A stretch of DNA of 64,000 nt from Panacagrimonas sp965216805. GTDB taxonomy: Bacteria; Pseudomonadota; Gammaproteobacteria; Nevskiales; Nevskiaceae. Shown here one piece after another: positions 33,562 through 41,421 of the stretch (the stretch's first letter is position 1; every line of letters starts with the position of its first letter). The stretch covers positions 2,046,001 through 2,110,000 of the forward strand of contig NZ_CBDCGN010000002.1 in NCBI RefSeq assembly GCF_965216805.1, written 5' to 3'. A program made the position numbers and the translations under genes. The notes below the pieces were generated by a model that was not told the DNA's origin, did not search any database, and worked only from the letters and a program-made list of their open reading frames with translations.

Positions 33562-34661
33562 CCGCCGACCCCGTTCATTGCGCGGCGAAGGACCCTGAAA
33601 CGCCCGCATCGCCCGGCGAGCGCGAGGCAAGGCCGGTACTCGCGCTGTCGCCGCAGGCCCTGCGACACCGTCTGCGTCAGCCCGAACCCCTGCTGCTGCT
33701 CGACGTGCGCAGGCCGGACAGCCTGTCGCAGCAGCCTTGCGGAATCCTCGGTGCGATTCCGGTGATTCTCAAGATCGAGGGCCCCGACCTGCCGGACGTG
33801 GAGCGCAGCATCGAGATCGCGCTCTACGGCAACGACGAGCACGACACGGACAGCGCGCGGGTCGCGCAGTGGCTGGCCACCGCGGGCTACCGGAACCTAT
33901 GGCGACTCGAAGGCGGACTCGCAGCATGGCAGGCGGCGAACCTGCCGCTATTCCAGATGCGCTTCGGCGCGCGCAACTGCGAGGCGCTGCACTGGACGCC
34001 GCTGCGCCGGCTCAAGCCCAGGTACCGCGCCCGGTCGAACACTCCCGCCGCCGATTTCCTGCGCAGCCTGAGCCTGCCTCTGCTGCGCGAGGTCGCGGTG
34101 CTGCGCGTCGGCGTGATCGAGACCATCGCAGCTTCGTGGCGCGGCGAAGCGGCACTCGCGCAGGTGCAGCGCCTGATGCTGTGCATCGCGTCCGCGGCGT
34201 CTCGTCATCGCGCCGAGCTGCACGACTTCGAGGGCGACGGCACCACGCTCTACTTCGCCGACTGCGGCAGCGCACTGCGCGCGGCCTTCGCGATCCGGCG
34301 CGAGCTGTGCCTTGCGCGCAGCGCTGACGACAGCGTGCCGCTGGTGCGCCTCGCGCTGGACAGCGCGCCGCTGACCCTGGGTCATGTCGGCGCCGACGCA
34401 CCCGGCCTGCGCTGCCTGATCGGACCCTGCGTGCCCACCGCGCTGCGCATTCTCAAGCAGGCACCGCCCGGCGGCATCGTTGTCACTGCGCGCGTGCTCA
34501 AGCTCGGTGCCGAGACCGCGCCCGAGCTGGGCACGCGCTTCAAGCGCATGCCCAACCGCCTGCATGTGCGCAACGCCGAGCAGAGCCTGCCGGTGTTCCT
34601 GTCCCTTCCGGACCCGGCCGACATCGCGGCCGCGAATTCCACTTCTTCCACCCACGATTAG
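33558..34661 (+). CDS. degenerate rhodanese-class III cyclase fusion
   Basis: A 367-residue protein from a GTG overlapping the previous stop. Residues ~30-130 are rhodanese-like (LLLLDVRRPDSL, LEGGLAAWQAANLPLF), but the active-site Cys position reads YGNDEHD (~90-96), so it should be inactive. Residues ~177-350 match the class III nucleotidyl cyclase of the paralogue at 46923. HDFEGDGTTLYF is kept, yet the first metal-binding Asp is replaced (Gly185) and NST is lost. It is probably a catalytically dead, regulatory partner. EF-hand genes follow, as in the copper block. Confidence 0.8.
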   Translation: MTADPVHCAAKDPETPASPGEREARPVLALSPQALRHRLRQPEPLLLLDVRRPDSLSQQPCGILGAIPVILKIEGPDLPDVERSIEIALYGNDEHDTDSARVAQWLATAGYRNLWRLEGGLAAWQAANLPLFQMRFGARNCEALHWTPLRRLKPRYRARSNTPAADFLRSLSLPLLREVAVLRVGVIETIAASWRGEAALAQVQRLMLCIASAASRHRAELHDFEGDGTTLYFADCGSALRAAFAIRRELCLARSADDSVPLVRLALDSAPLTLGHVGADAPGLRCLIGPCVPTALRILKQAPPGGIVVTARVLKLGAETAPELGTRFKRMPNRLHVRNAEQSLPVFLSLPDPADIAAANSTSSTHD

Positions 34662-34671
34662 CAGGACGTAC

Positions 34672-34956
34672 ATGAAGCTCCTCATTCCCCTCCTGGCCCT
34701 GTCCATCGCCGCGCTGTCGGGTTGCGCGAACCTGAGCGCGTTCAGCCGCGCCGACGACAACGGCGACGGCCGCGTCAGCCAGGCCGAAGCCGCCGGTTCC
34801 GAAGAGCTGGGGGCCGTGTTCAGCAGCGCCGACGGCGACCGCAACGGCGTGCTCGACGCCACCGAATTCGCCGTCGCCGAACAGCTCATCGCCGGCTGGA
34901 AGGCCGCGCATGGCGAAGGCGGCGATCACGGCGGCAGCGCCGCACATTCACACTGA
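34672..34956 (+). CDS. EF-hand lipoprotein with His-rich tail
   Basis: A 94-residue lipoprotein (ALSGC, Cys18) with two canonical EF loops, residues 28-39 (DDNGDGRVSQAE) and 54-65 (DGDRNGVLDATE), then a Gly/His tail (HGEGGDHGGSAAHSH). It should bind two Ca ions, or other divalent metal, at the periplasmic face of a membrane. One of four such proteins in the window. It starts 10 bases after the rhodanese-cyclase gene. Confidence 0.8.
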   Translation: MKLLIPLLALSIAALSGCANLSAFSRADDNGDGRVSQAEAAGSEELGAVFSSADGDRNGVLDATEFAVAEQLIAGWKAAHGEGGDHGGSAAHSH

Positions 34957-34969
34957 CAGGAGCAGACCG

Positions 34970-35257
34970 ATGCATACCTCGAAAACGATTTCCCTCCTCG
35001 CGCTGCTGGGCCTGCTGAGCGCCTGCGGCGGCCTGCGCAGCTTCCGCGATCTGGACGCCAATCAGGACGGCCGCATCGATCGCGTCGAGGTCAGCCAGTC
35101 GCCCAAGGTCGCCGACCTCTTCGACTCCGGCGACGACGACGACAGCGGCGACCTGGAGCCGGCGGAGTACGACTCGATCGTTCTCGTCCTGGAGCGCGAA
35201 CACCGCAACGTGCCGCGCCGATCCAGCGGCGGTGGAAACGTCGATGTGGGGCACTGA
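34970..35257 (+). CDS. second EF-hand lipoprotein
   Basis: A 95-residue lipoprotein (LLSAC, Cys20). Loop 1 (DANQDGRIDRVE) is canonical; loop 2 (DDDDSGDLEPAE) is very acidic. The tail (RRSSGGGNVDVGH) lacks the His cluster of its neighbours. It lies 13 bases after the first EF-hand gene, giving a pair like those at 45163 and 45486. Confidence 0.8.
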   Translation: MHTSKTISLLALLGLLSACGGLRSFRDLDANQDGRIDRVEVSQSPKVADLFDSGDDDDSGDLEPAEYDSIVLVLEREHRNVPRRSSGGGNVDVGH

Positions 35258-35310
35258 GATGCGAGGCTGCGTTCGGCACCTTCCCTGTATTCACCCGGCC
35301 TTCCGACACC

Positions 35311-35937
35311 ATGAATGATCCGCAAGCGCCGCGCGCGCCCGAGCCGCGCTCCCGACTCAAGACGCTGCTGCTCGCGCTGGCACTGGTTCTGGCGACGCTG
35401 GCCTTGATCGCCAGCCAGGAGGCGCGGATCAAGCGCCTGGCTTCCCGCTGGGCGCAAACCGACACCGCAACCTCGCCAGCGCCTTCGACCCGCGACGGGC
35501 CGCTCACCGTTCACGACGCGCCCTTCAGCACCCAGGGCCTGAGCGTGACGCTGGCGCCCGGCGAGGGCGCGGAAATCCTGGCCTCAATGGGCGCGGGCGA
35601 TGCATTCGTGTTCGCCTGGATCAGTCGCGGCGGAGCGGTGAGCGTTGACCTTCATGGTGTCGAGCGCGACGACGAGTCCGATGCCTTCACCAGCTTCCAC
35701 GAAGCGGAAACGACGCAGGACGGCTTCGGCCACTTCGTTGCGCCGTTCGACGGCACCCACGGCTGGTACTGGCGTAATCCCGGCGATGCACCCGTGACCA
35801 TCAGCGTCACCGTCAGCGGCTATTTCGACGAGCTGTTCGTGGAGAATGGCGAGCATTCCGAGGCACCGGGCCTGCATGGTCCGTCGCAGACGAAATGCTG
35901 CGCGACGCTGCGGACGAGATCGGGAGCGTCGATCTAG
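35311..35937 (+). CDS. membrane-anchored periplasmic protein, paralogue of 10379
   Basis: A 208-residue protein with an N-terminal anchor (KTLLLALALVLATLALIAS) and a soluble domain carrying SVTLAPGEGAEILASMGAGD, HFVAPFDGTHGWYW and VTVSGYFDELF. The same motifs occur in the gene at 10379 (LQPNEGAEIKAAMREGDSF, FIAPFDGAHGWYW). It extends at the C-terminus with CCATLRTRSG. It is the last gene of the long Zn/Cd operon. The function is unknown, but its recurrence in two metal blocks suggests a part in metal export or sensing. Confidence 0.7.
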   Translation: MNDPQAPRAPEPRSRLKTLLLALALVLATLALIASQEARIKRLASRWAQTDTATSPAPSTRDGPLTVHDAPFSTQGLSVTLAPGEGAEILASMGAGDAFVFAWISRGGAVSVDLHGVERDDESDAFTSFHEAETTQDGFGHFVAPFDGTHGWYWRNPGDAPVTISVTVSGYFDELFVENGEHSEAPGLHGPSQTKCCATLRTRSGASI

Positions 35938-36018
35938 CGCGGCAAGGCCATCGGCAGGCAGTCGCTGACGCGCCTTCGGGGTCCACGCAGCGAACCGGCT
36001 GCGTGCGGTCGAAATCGC

Positions 36019-36049
36019 TTGACTCTGGACCCGGGTCCAGCGTTTACGA
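36019..36049 (+). promoter_or_regulatory. MerR-type promoter with perfect 16-base palindrome
   Basis: A -35 box TTGACT at 36019-36024 is followed 19 bases later by TTACGA (36044-36049; TACGAT one base on is also possible). The spacer holds CTGGACCCGGGTCCAG, a perfect palindrome. This is the layout of CueR/HmrR/ZntR targets. It drives the Cys-rich gene at 36143. No MerR gene is adjacent, so a regulator elsewhere must act on it. Confidence 0.75.
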
Positions 36050-36142
36050 TTCATTCCGTCGCACGAATCCCCGAACGAAGAGACCGGAAAACGGTCTCTC
36101 CTGACACAGACCGCACGAGCTTTCCGAACGATCATCCTCCCC

Positions 36143-36532
36143 ATGTTGCGCCGCCTCCTCGTCCTCTTCTTCATCCTCACGAACCTGACCGCCCAGGCGG
36201 GCGTGGCGTATTCGTGCGCGATGATGGGCGGCGCGCCGGTTGTCGTGAAGCAATGCTGCTGCGACCCGGAACTGCGAACCTCGACGTGCCATGAGTCGCG
36301 GTCCGGCGCGGGCTGCTGCCAGCAGGTGGTGGATGTTGCCGACGGCCCGGGCGATCAGGTCGGTGCCGTTCACGAGCCGTCCCAGCTTCCCGACTTCAAA
36401 CCCCAGCCGCTGCCGACGCTGTTCGCGCTGTTCGTGGCGCCGGCTTCCCACCAAGCAGTCTGGGATGCCTCGCGCGATCACGGTCTCAACGGGACCGATA
36501 CCTACCTGCGCACGCAGAGATTGAGGCTGTAG
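36143..36532 (+). CDS. secreted Cys-rich protein, paralogue of 61791
   Basis: A 129-residue protein with a signal peptide (LLVLFFILTNLTAQAG). The mature part has VKQCCCDPELR and SGAGCCQQVVDV, then a Pro-rich section and the end motif TYLRTQRLRL. The protein at 61791 shares the leader type, ECCCPNG, PGCCDVVAD and TYLTTARLRL. The Cys triplet followed by a Cys pair suggests Cu(I) or Zn binding in the periplasm. It is controlled by a MerR-type promoter just upstream. Confidence 0.7.
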   Translation: MLRRLLVLFFILTNLTAQAGVAYSCAMMGGAPVVVKQCCCDPELRTSTCHESRSGAGCCQQVVDVADGPGDQVGAVHEPSQLPDFKPQPLPTLFALFVAPASHQAVWDASRDHGLNGTDTYLRTQRLRL

Positions 36533-36627
36533 CAAGCCGCGTTTCGATCGAGGCCATCGGCCTCGAGTGACTCCCGCGCACGACACCCGTCGGCGCGATT
36601 CATTCCTGTCGAAATGTGAGGTTTGCC

Positions 36628-36927
36628 ATGTCTACCCCTCGTTCATCGCGTGCTTTCGCACGCCTGCTGCTTGTCGTCTCCCTCGGTCTGACCGCCACCG
36701 CCCAGGCCCACGGCCCCCGCCACGCTTCGGCGCTCATCGAACCGGTGCCGCAAAGCACCGCGACGGAGTGCCGCGGCACCGGCGACGCCATCGCCTACAC
36801 GCCCGGTCCGCGCAGCAGCGCGGTACCGAGCGCCAGTTGCCGCACGCCGGGCGAGACGGCCTCCGTGTCGCCCGCCGCGCAAGGGCTGATGGCCTACGGC
36901 CCGCACGGCAGTGCTTTCCTGAAGTAA
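36628..36927 (+). CDS. small secreted protein
   Basis: A 99-residue protein from the ATG at 36628 with a signal peptide (RLLLVVSLGLTATAQA). The mature chain starts HGPRHASALIEP and has two Cys (TECRGTG, ASCRTPGETA) that could form a disulfide. It is preceded by a hairpin (36548-36566) after the Cys-rich gene. No family is recognised. Confidence 0.55.
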   Translation: MSTPRSSRAFARLLLVVSLGLTATAQAHGPRHASALIEPVPQSTATECRGTGDAIAYTPGPRSSAVPSASCRTPGETASVSPAAQGLMAYGPHGSAFLK

Positions 36928-36984
36928 TCCCTGTCGAGACCGCGGATTCCCCGCTGGTCTCCTGAACCCCATTGGAGATACCCC

Positions 36985-37395
36985 ATGTCTACGATTCATA
37001 CCTTCCGTCGTTTCGCCTTCCGCACCGCGGCCGTCCTCGTCCTTGCGGCTCCGTCGCTGAGCTTTGCCGCCGACCGCAACTGCGATCCTCCGTCCGAGTC
37101 GAGCGGCACTCACCTCCCGGCGACGGGTTCGCACGAAGCCTGGAAGATGGCCAAGTTCCCCTGGCTGTACAGATCGCCTGCGGCGGTCGACTCGACGCCC
37201 CGCCACTTCCCCGAACCCGGCTCGGCCGAGGCGGTGATGATGTGGAAGACGCCGTACCTCATGCACAAGACGACAGCCGTCGCGCAGGACAGTGAGGGCG
37301 GCAAGCGCTGGCCCGAACCGGGATCGGCCGAGGCGCTGAAGTTCTACAAGACGCCGTATCTGATCGACCGCCCCGCAGTCGAGTCCTGCAAGTAA
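36985..37395 (+). CDS. small secreted protein with three internal repeats
   Basis: A 136-residue protein with a signal peptide (TAAVLVLAAPSLSFA). Three repeats of ~40 residues share a core: PATGSHEAWKMAKFPWLY, PEPGSAEAVMMWKTPYLM and PEPGSAEALKFYKTPYLI. Each has a Gly-Ser-x-Glu-Ala helix start and an aromatic-Pro-Tyr end. A Cys near each terminus may pair. The repeat suggests a binding surface. It is the last gene before a strong terminator. Confidence 0.65.
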   Translation: MSTIHTFRRFAFRTAAVLVLAAPSLSFAADRNCDPPSESSGTHLPATGSHEAWKMAKFPWLYRSPAAVDSTPRHFPEPGSAEAVMMWKTPYLMHKTTAVAQDSEGGKRWPEPGSAEALKFYKTPYLIDRPAVESCK

Positions 37396-37406
37396 TGTGA
37401 AGCCTT

Positions 37407-37444
37407 GCGCCCCTCCGGCGGGTCGATACCCGCCGGAGGGGCGC
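37407..37444 (+). terminator. strong hairpin terminator
   Basis: A perfect 17-base stem, 37407-37423 with 37428-37444, and a CGAT loop, 11 bases after the stop of the repeat protein. It is very GC-rich; the following T content is modest (TGTTCATTG). It may end both the plus-strand unit and the convergent minus-strand gene at 37547. Confidence 0.75.
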
Positions 37445-37546
37445 TGTTCATTGCACAGCGTTCCGGCAGACGGCGATTCGAGGTTCGGTGTTTCCGCTTC
37501 CCATCGAATCGTTGTTTCAGGTCAAAGTCCGGGCCAGGATTTCGGG

Positions 37547-37996
37547 TTACTTGCGCCTGGTGAACCGCCTGGCCAGGAAGAAGCTCAGCGGAAACAGAAT
37601 GAGGAGCTGTGCCACCGGCAGTGCGGAAATCGAAGTGCCGGGCAGTCGCGGAGCGGCATCGGTGTAAGCCCAACGCCCGGTGTTCAGCGCATAGATCTCG
37701 AAGCCGACGCTCATCACCAGCGCCATCCCCAGCAGTATCAGCCACACCCCCGGCGACCACGGCCGGAGCGGCCATGACGCGCCGTGCAGCGTGGACACTG
37801 CGCCGTAGGCCAGCAGCGTCAGCAGCACATCTCCCAGCGTTGCCCTGAGCATGGCGGCGGAGGTGGGCGGAGAGAGGCCGTGAACGAAGAAGGGCTTGCA
37901 CTGCACCCATTCCCAGATCCAGTGCAGCGGAAAGCTGACCAGCGAAAGAGCCATCAGGAAGACTGCGAGCTGTTGCCTCGTGGTCACGGCGTGCAT
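37547..37996 (-). CDS. four-helix membrane protein, paralogue of 40951
   Basis: A 149-residue protein from the ATG at 37996. Four hydrophobic helices are visible. WEWVQCKPFFVHG after the first helix, ATLGDVLLTLLAYGAV, GRWAYTDAAPRLPGT and the basic end LARRFTRRK recur in the paralogue at 40951. The conserved Cys, His and Trp suggest a metal or cofactor site. I do not know the family. Confidence 0.65.
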   Translation of the reverse strand: MHAVTTRQQLAVFLMALSLVSFPLHWIWEWVQCKPFFVHGLSPPTSAAMLRATLGDVLLTLLAYGAVSTLHGASWPLRPWSPGVWLILLGMALVMSVGFEIYALNTGRWAYTDAAPRLPGTSISALPVAQLLILFPLSFFLARRFTRRK

Positions 37997-38087
37997 GGTG
38001 CCTTCGATTTCCTGGCCGCGAATTTTGTCGAGGCGACTTTGGGCCGTTGCAGATGCCAAGGTCCTCAGCTTATCGAAAGGTGCATGC

Positions 38088-38957
38088 CTAGCGAATCGTT
38101 CGCCGCTGTGCGTCCGTTTCTCGGAACGGCCATAGCAGCTGCGCCGTGTACTGTTCCGGCATCGTGTTGTCTTGCAGTCCGATCTCTCCTTGCGCCGGGC
38201 TGCGCGGTGCATCGTGGAACGTGCCGAACAGTCGATCCCAGATCAGGAACACCTCGCCGTAGTTGACCTGCGCATCCTCGAACTCGCGCTTGTGATGCCA
38301 GCGGTGCATCTCTGCGACGCCCAGCAGATACCGCAGAGGTCCGAGCCGGTAGTCGAGGTTGGCGTGCTGGAACGCCAGATGCACGCTCATGAAGCTCAGC
38401 CACGCACCGACCGCGATGGGCGTGGCACCGAGCGCGAGCAGCGCGGTCAGGCCCGGCACCGCGAGGACCAGCGCCGACAGCGGATGGCGTCGCCCGCCGT
38501 TGAGCCAGTACAGCCGCTCGGAGCTGTGATGGATCGCGTGCAGACGCCAAAGGAATCCATGCGCGTGACTGGCGCGGTGCATCGCATACAGGCCCAGGTC
38601 GAGAATCGCGCCGGCCAGCAGGACCTGCGCCCACATCGGGGCAGCGCCCGGCCACAGCGCGCTGGCTTCCGGCAGCAGCGCGCGCAAGCCGAAGGCCATG
38701 GCAACACCGGAATGGATCAGCAGCGTGCTCACGATCAGGTGCAGCGCATCCACGCGCGTGTCGCCCGCGTGATCGCGATTCCAATCCGGCTCGAACGGTG
38801 CGATGCGTTCGAGTAGCGCCACCGCCGCGATGCCGGCGAACGCGATCAGCGGAAACGTCGGCCAGTACGCGATGCCCCGACTCGCGAGCACGACCAGCAG
38901 CAAGAGGATGCTGCCCGCAAGCGCGGGATAAGCGAGGTAGCGGATCAGGGTTTTCAT
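38088..38957 (-). CDS. sterol desaturase / fatty acid hydroxylase family protein
   Basis: A 289-residue membrane protein. The His motifs of this di-iron family are present: MHRASHAHG near 126, HAIHHSS near 140, and HRWHHKREFEDAQ near 218, along with AFQHANLDYRLG. Four helices come before and between them. It hydroxylates or desaturates lipids. It and the desaturase at 30987 are both membrane di-iron lipid enzymes embedded in a metal-resistance region. Confidence 0.85.
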   Translation of the reverse strand: MKTLIRYLAYPALAGSILLLLVVLASRGIAYWPTFPLIAFAGIAAVALLERIAPFEPDWNRDHAGDTRVDALHLIVSTLLIHSGVAMAFGLRALLPEASALWPGAAPMWAQVLLAGAILDLGLYAMHRASHAHGFLWRLHAIHHSSERLYWLNGGRRHPLSALVLAVPGLTALLALGATPIAVGAWLSFMSVHLAFQHANLDYRLGPLRYLLGVAEMHRWHHKREFEDAQVNYGEVFLIWDRLFGTFHDAPRSPAQGEIGLQDNTMPEQYTAQLLWPFRETDAQRRTIR

Positions 38958-39029
38958 TGCGGGTTCCGGTGCATCTCCTTTGTATTGGAAGCATGCGAGC
39001 CGGACACCGCTACGTCTTGAACGAACGGA

Positions 39030-39764
39030 CTACCGGCCGAGCGCGGCCATCATTCCCGGTGTGATGCCGAAGTGTCGGCGCACGGTGCGGGTGAAGTGCG
39101 CGGCATCGGCGAAGCCGCCGGACAGGGCGGCGTCGGTCAGCGACTCGCCGTGCATCACCGCCGCGATCGCGATCAGCAGTCGCCGCCAGCGCAGATACGG
39201 TCGGAGTGCCAGACCGGTGCGCGCGCGGAAACGATGCTGGAAGCGGCTGGCCGACAACCCCGCCGCCTCGGCGAGCTGCGTGGCGGAGACGGGCCGTTCG
39301 AGACGCGAGGGAATCGAGGCGATGATGCGGTCGATCACGGGATCGGGCCTCGATGCCGGTTCAGACTCCACGCTGGGTTCCAGCGCGTGAACGAGCACAC
39401 GGTCCGGCTGCGTCGCCGGATCGGCTTCGAACGCTCGCTGGATCGCGATTCTCTCGGCGTCCGTCAACTCGCGAACGCCCTCGCTCAGGGCCAGACGCAA
39501 GCGGGCACCGCTCTCCGATTCCGGCTCGACATAGATCAGCGTCACCCGCTCCGCGCCGGGTGCGAGCGCATGTGCGAGGTCCGGCCCGATCATCAGACCT
39601 CGCACCTCCTGCCAGCCGCGCTGCGACGTCCACACGCGCTTCGGCGCATCCGCGAGCAGTACCTGGATCGCGTGATGGGCATGCGGCCGGTTGTCACCGG
39701 CCGCGCCCGTGAACAGGCCCCAGCCCAGGCCCATGCGCGCCGCGCCCTTCCAGCCTGCGGCCAT
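39030..39764 (-). CDS. AraC-family transcriptional regulator
   Basis: A 244-residue protein. An N-terminal cupin-like sensing part (PHAHHAIQVLLADAP with three His) is followed by a double helix-turn-helix (ATQLAEAAGLSASRFQHRFR, then SLTDAALSGGFADAAHFTRT and FRRHFG-type end VRRHFGITPG). It lies 8 bases after the DUF4396 gene in the same operon. The His-rich N-terminus could respond to metal; the target genes are unknown. Confidence 0.85.
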   Translation of the reverse strand: MAAGWKGAARMGLGWGLFTGAAGDNRPHAHHAIQVLLADAPKRVWTSQRGWQEVRGLMIGPDLAHALAPGAERVTLIYVEPESESGARLRLALSEGVRELTDAERIAIQRAFEADPATQPDRVLVHALEPSVESEPASRPDPVIDRIIASIPSRLERPVSATQLAEAAGLSASRFQHRFRARTGLALRPYLRWRRLLIAIAAVMHGESLTDAALSGGFADAAHFTRTVRRHFGITPGMMAALGR

Positions 39765-39772
39765 TCAGATCC

Positions 39773-40366
39773 TCAGTGGCAAGGCTGCTTGATGCTGCGC
39801 TTGAGCAGCCACCAGTTCACCGGCCAGGCGGCGACGAAGCCGGCGGGCAGCGCGAGGAGATATCCAATCCAGAACTGCGGCGCGAAGATGGAGCCGGCCG
39901 TGACGCCGCCGACGTGGTAGTCGGTGAAGTTCATCGCGAACTCCATCACCGCGATGGAAATCGTCTCGCCCAGCCACAGCGTCCTGAACGCCGCGCCCCA
40001 GCTCATGCCCTGCTTCACCAGCGGCCACAGACCGAGCGTGTAACCGCTGACGAAGCCCAGCGCGGTGGCGAGCGCCATCGTCGCCCAGGGATTCAGGCCC
40101 AGCGACACGCCGATGGCGAGGCCAATGAACTCGCCGATGGCGCAGCCCGTGAGACAGTGAATCGTCGCCGAGGTGGTCAGCCCGAACATCGAGCCGCCGC
40201 CGTGACCGGCGTGGCCGTGATGCGCGTGATGTGCGTGATGCGCTGACGCGGGCGGGGCCGCCGCCTTCGACGCACAGTGAGCCTCGGCAGGCGCTTCGAC
40301 CTTGGGCTTGGCGTGGCAGCAGGCGGCGCCGTCAGCGGCGGGTGCGTGAGGATGTGTTGCGTTCAT
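39773..40366 (-). CDS. DUF4396 membrane protein with Cys/His-rich N-terminus
   Basis: A 197-residue protein. Residues 1-60 hold CCHAKPKVEAP, HCASK and AHHAHHAHHGHAGHGGG, a strong metal-binding leader. Residues ~65-190 are four to five helices with TIHCLTGCAIGEFIG and TYGL-like turns typical of DUF4396. The intramembrane CLTGC pair is notable. The start overlaps the ZntR-like regulator by 35 bases, so translation is coupled. It is probably a Zn or heavy-metal transporter controlled by that regulator. Confidence 0.75.
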   Translation of the reverse strand: MNATHPHAPAADGAACCHAKPKVEAPAEAHCASKAAAPPASAHHAHHAHHGHAGHGGGSMFGLTTSATIHCLTGCAIGEFIGLAIGVSLGLNPWATMALATALGFVSGYTLGLWPLVKQGMSWGAAFRTLWLGETISIAVMEFAMNFTDYHVGGVTAGSIFAPQFWIGYLLALPAGFVAAWPVNWWLLKRSIKQPCH

Positions 40367-40790
40367 GGGATGACTCCGTAGGCATTGCGAGAGAAACCGC
40401 CTGCACGCCCTCGATGATCGGGCAGCCGGCGACCGGTCCGCTGCCGCAACACTGCGCTTCCAGTGCGACGAGGGCGTCGCGGATGGCGCTCAGTTCGCGG
40501 ATCTTGCGGTCGAGGTCTTCGATGCGTTCCCGTGCCTTCGCACGCACCTTCGCGCGCGGTCCACCACCGTCCTGCAGACGCAGTAGCTCGGCGATGTCTT
40601 CCAGCGTGAAGCCGAGCGCCTTGGCCTGGCGAATGAAACGCAGCCGGGTGACGTCGGCTTCGCTGTACAGGCGATAGCCGCTGGCCGTGCGTTGTGCGCG
40701 CGACAGCAGGCCCTCGTGCTCGTAATAGCGCACGGTGTCGATGCTGACGCCGGCCGCTTTCGCGGCATTACCGATGGTGGTTTTGGACAT
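40332..40790 (-). CDS. zntR: MerR-family heavy-metal regulator, ZntR type
   Basis: A 152-residue protein from the ATG at 40790. The MerR domain (TIGNAAKAAGVSIDTVRYYEHEGLL) is followed by a dimer helix and the metal loop AQCCGSGPVAGCPIIEGV; the CC...C pattern matches ZntR, which binds two Zn. It heads an operon with the DUF4396 and AraC genes. The upstream promoter has the 19-base spacer and CTGGAG...CTCCAG dyad of ZntR targets, so it is likely autoregulated. Confidence 0.85.
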   Translation of the reverse strand: MSKTTIGNAAKAAGVSIDTVRYYEHEGLLSRAQRTASGYRLYSEADVTRLRFIRQAKALGFTLEDIAELLRLQDGGGPRAKVRAKARERIEDLDRKIRELSAIRDALVALEAQCCGSGPVAGCPIIEGVQAVSLAMPTESSHERNTSSRTRR

Positions 40791-40816
40791 GGGGGCTTTC
40801 TCCAACCTCGCGGTCA

Positions 40817-40847
40817 TGCTGCGGTCTGGAGCCTACTCCAGGGTCAA
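40817..40847 (-). promoter_or_regulatory. ZntR-type promoter for the zntR-like operon
   Basis: On the minus strand TTGACC (40847-40842) is followed by CTGGAGTAGGCTCCAG, a dyad close to the known ZntR operator, and a weak -10 (GCAGCA, 40822-40817) at a 19-base spacing. The -10 is poor, so the exact position may shift by a base. It lies 27 bases from the ATG. Confidence 0.7.
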
Positions 40848-40950
40848 GACCGTTGGTCGGTACTCTGGGCGTCGGGCGAGTGCTCGTCGCCGCAACCAGA
40901 CCGGAACCGCCTGCTCGGCAGACTGAAAGGGCCGGACGCTTGCCGCGCAG

Positions 40951-41421
40951 TCATCGCAGGATTCCGGTCTGCACGATTCGCCGGGTCAGCGCGCGTGCGA
41001 GGGGAAAGCTGAGCGGGAACAGGACCAGCAACTGCGCCGCCGGCAGCACCGAAATCGGCGTGCCGAGAAACAGCGGCGCAGCGTCGGTGTACGCCCATCG
41101 ATACGTCTGCAAGGCGTAGGTCTCAACGGCGATGCTCAGAATCAGCGCTACGACCAGCAGCGCAATCCATACCCCGAAGGTCCAGTTCCGCAGCGGCCAC
41201 GAAGCGCCGTAAACCGCGGCCACCGCGCAGTACGCGATCAGGGTCAGCAACACATCGCCGAGTGTTGCGATCAGCATCGAAGCCAAGGTCGGGGGCGCCG
41301 CGCGATGCACGAAGAATGGCTGGCACTGGATCCATTCCCAGGCGAGGTACACCGGAAAGCTGATCAGCGCAAGCGCGGCCATCAAACAGGCAGGCGCTTT
41401 CCAGTTTGCGAGGGCGGTCAT
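40951..41421 (-). CDS. four-helix membrane protein, paralogue of 37547
   Basis: A 156-residue protein from the ATG at 41421 (an ATG at 41490 is an alternative). It shares WEWIQCQPFFVHR, ATLGDVLLTLIAYCAV, YRWAYTDAAPLFLGTPISVLP-type features and the basic tail (LTRRIVQ) with the gene at 37547. Four helices. The function is unknown; two copies around a desaturase/regulator group suggest duplication of a unit. Confidence 0.65.
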   Translation of the reverse strand: MTALANWKAPACLMAALALISFPVYLAWEWIQCQPFFVHRAAPPTLASMLIATLGDVLLTLIAYCAVAAVYGASWPLRNWTFGVWIALLVVALILSIAVETYALQTYRWAYTDAAPLFLGTPISVLPAAQLLVLFPLSFPLARALTRRIVQTGILR

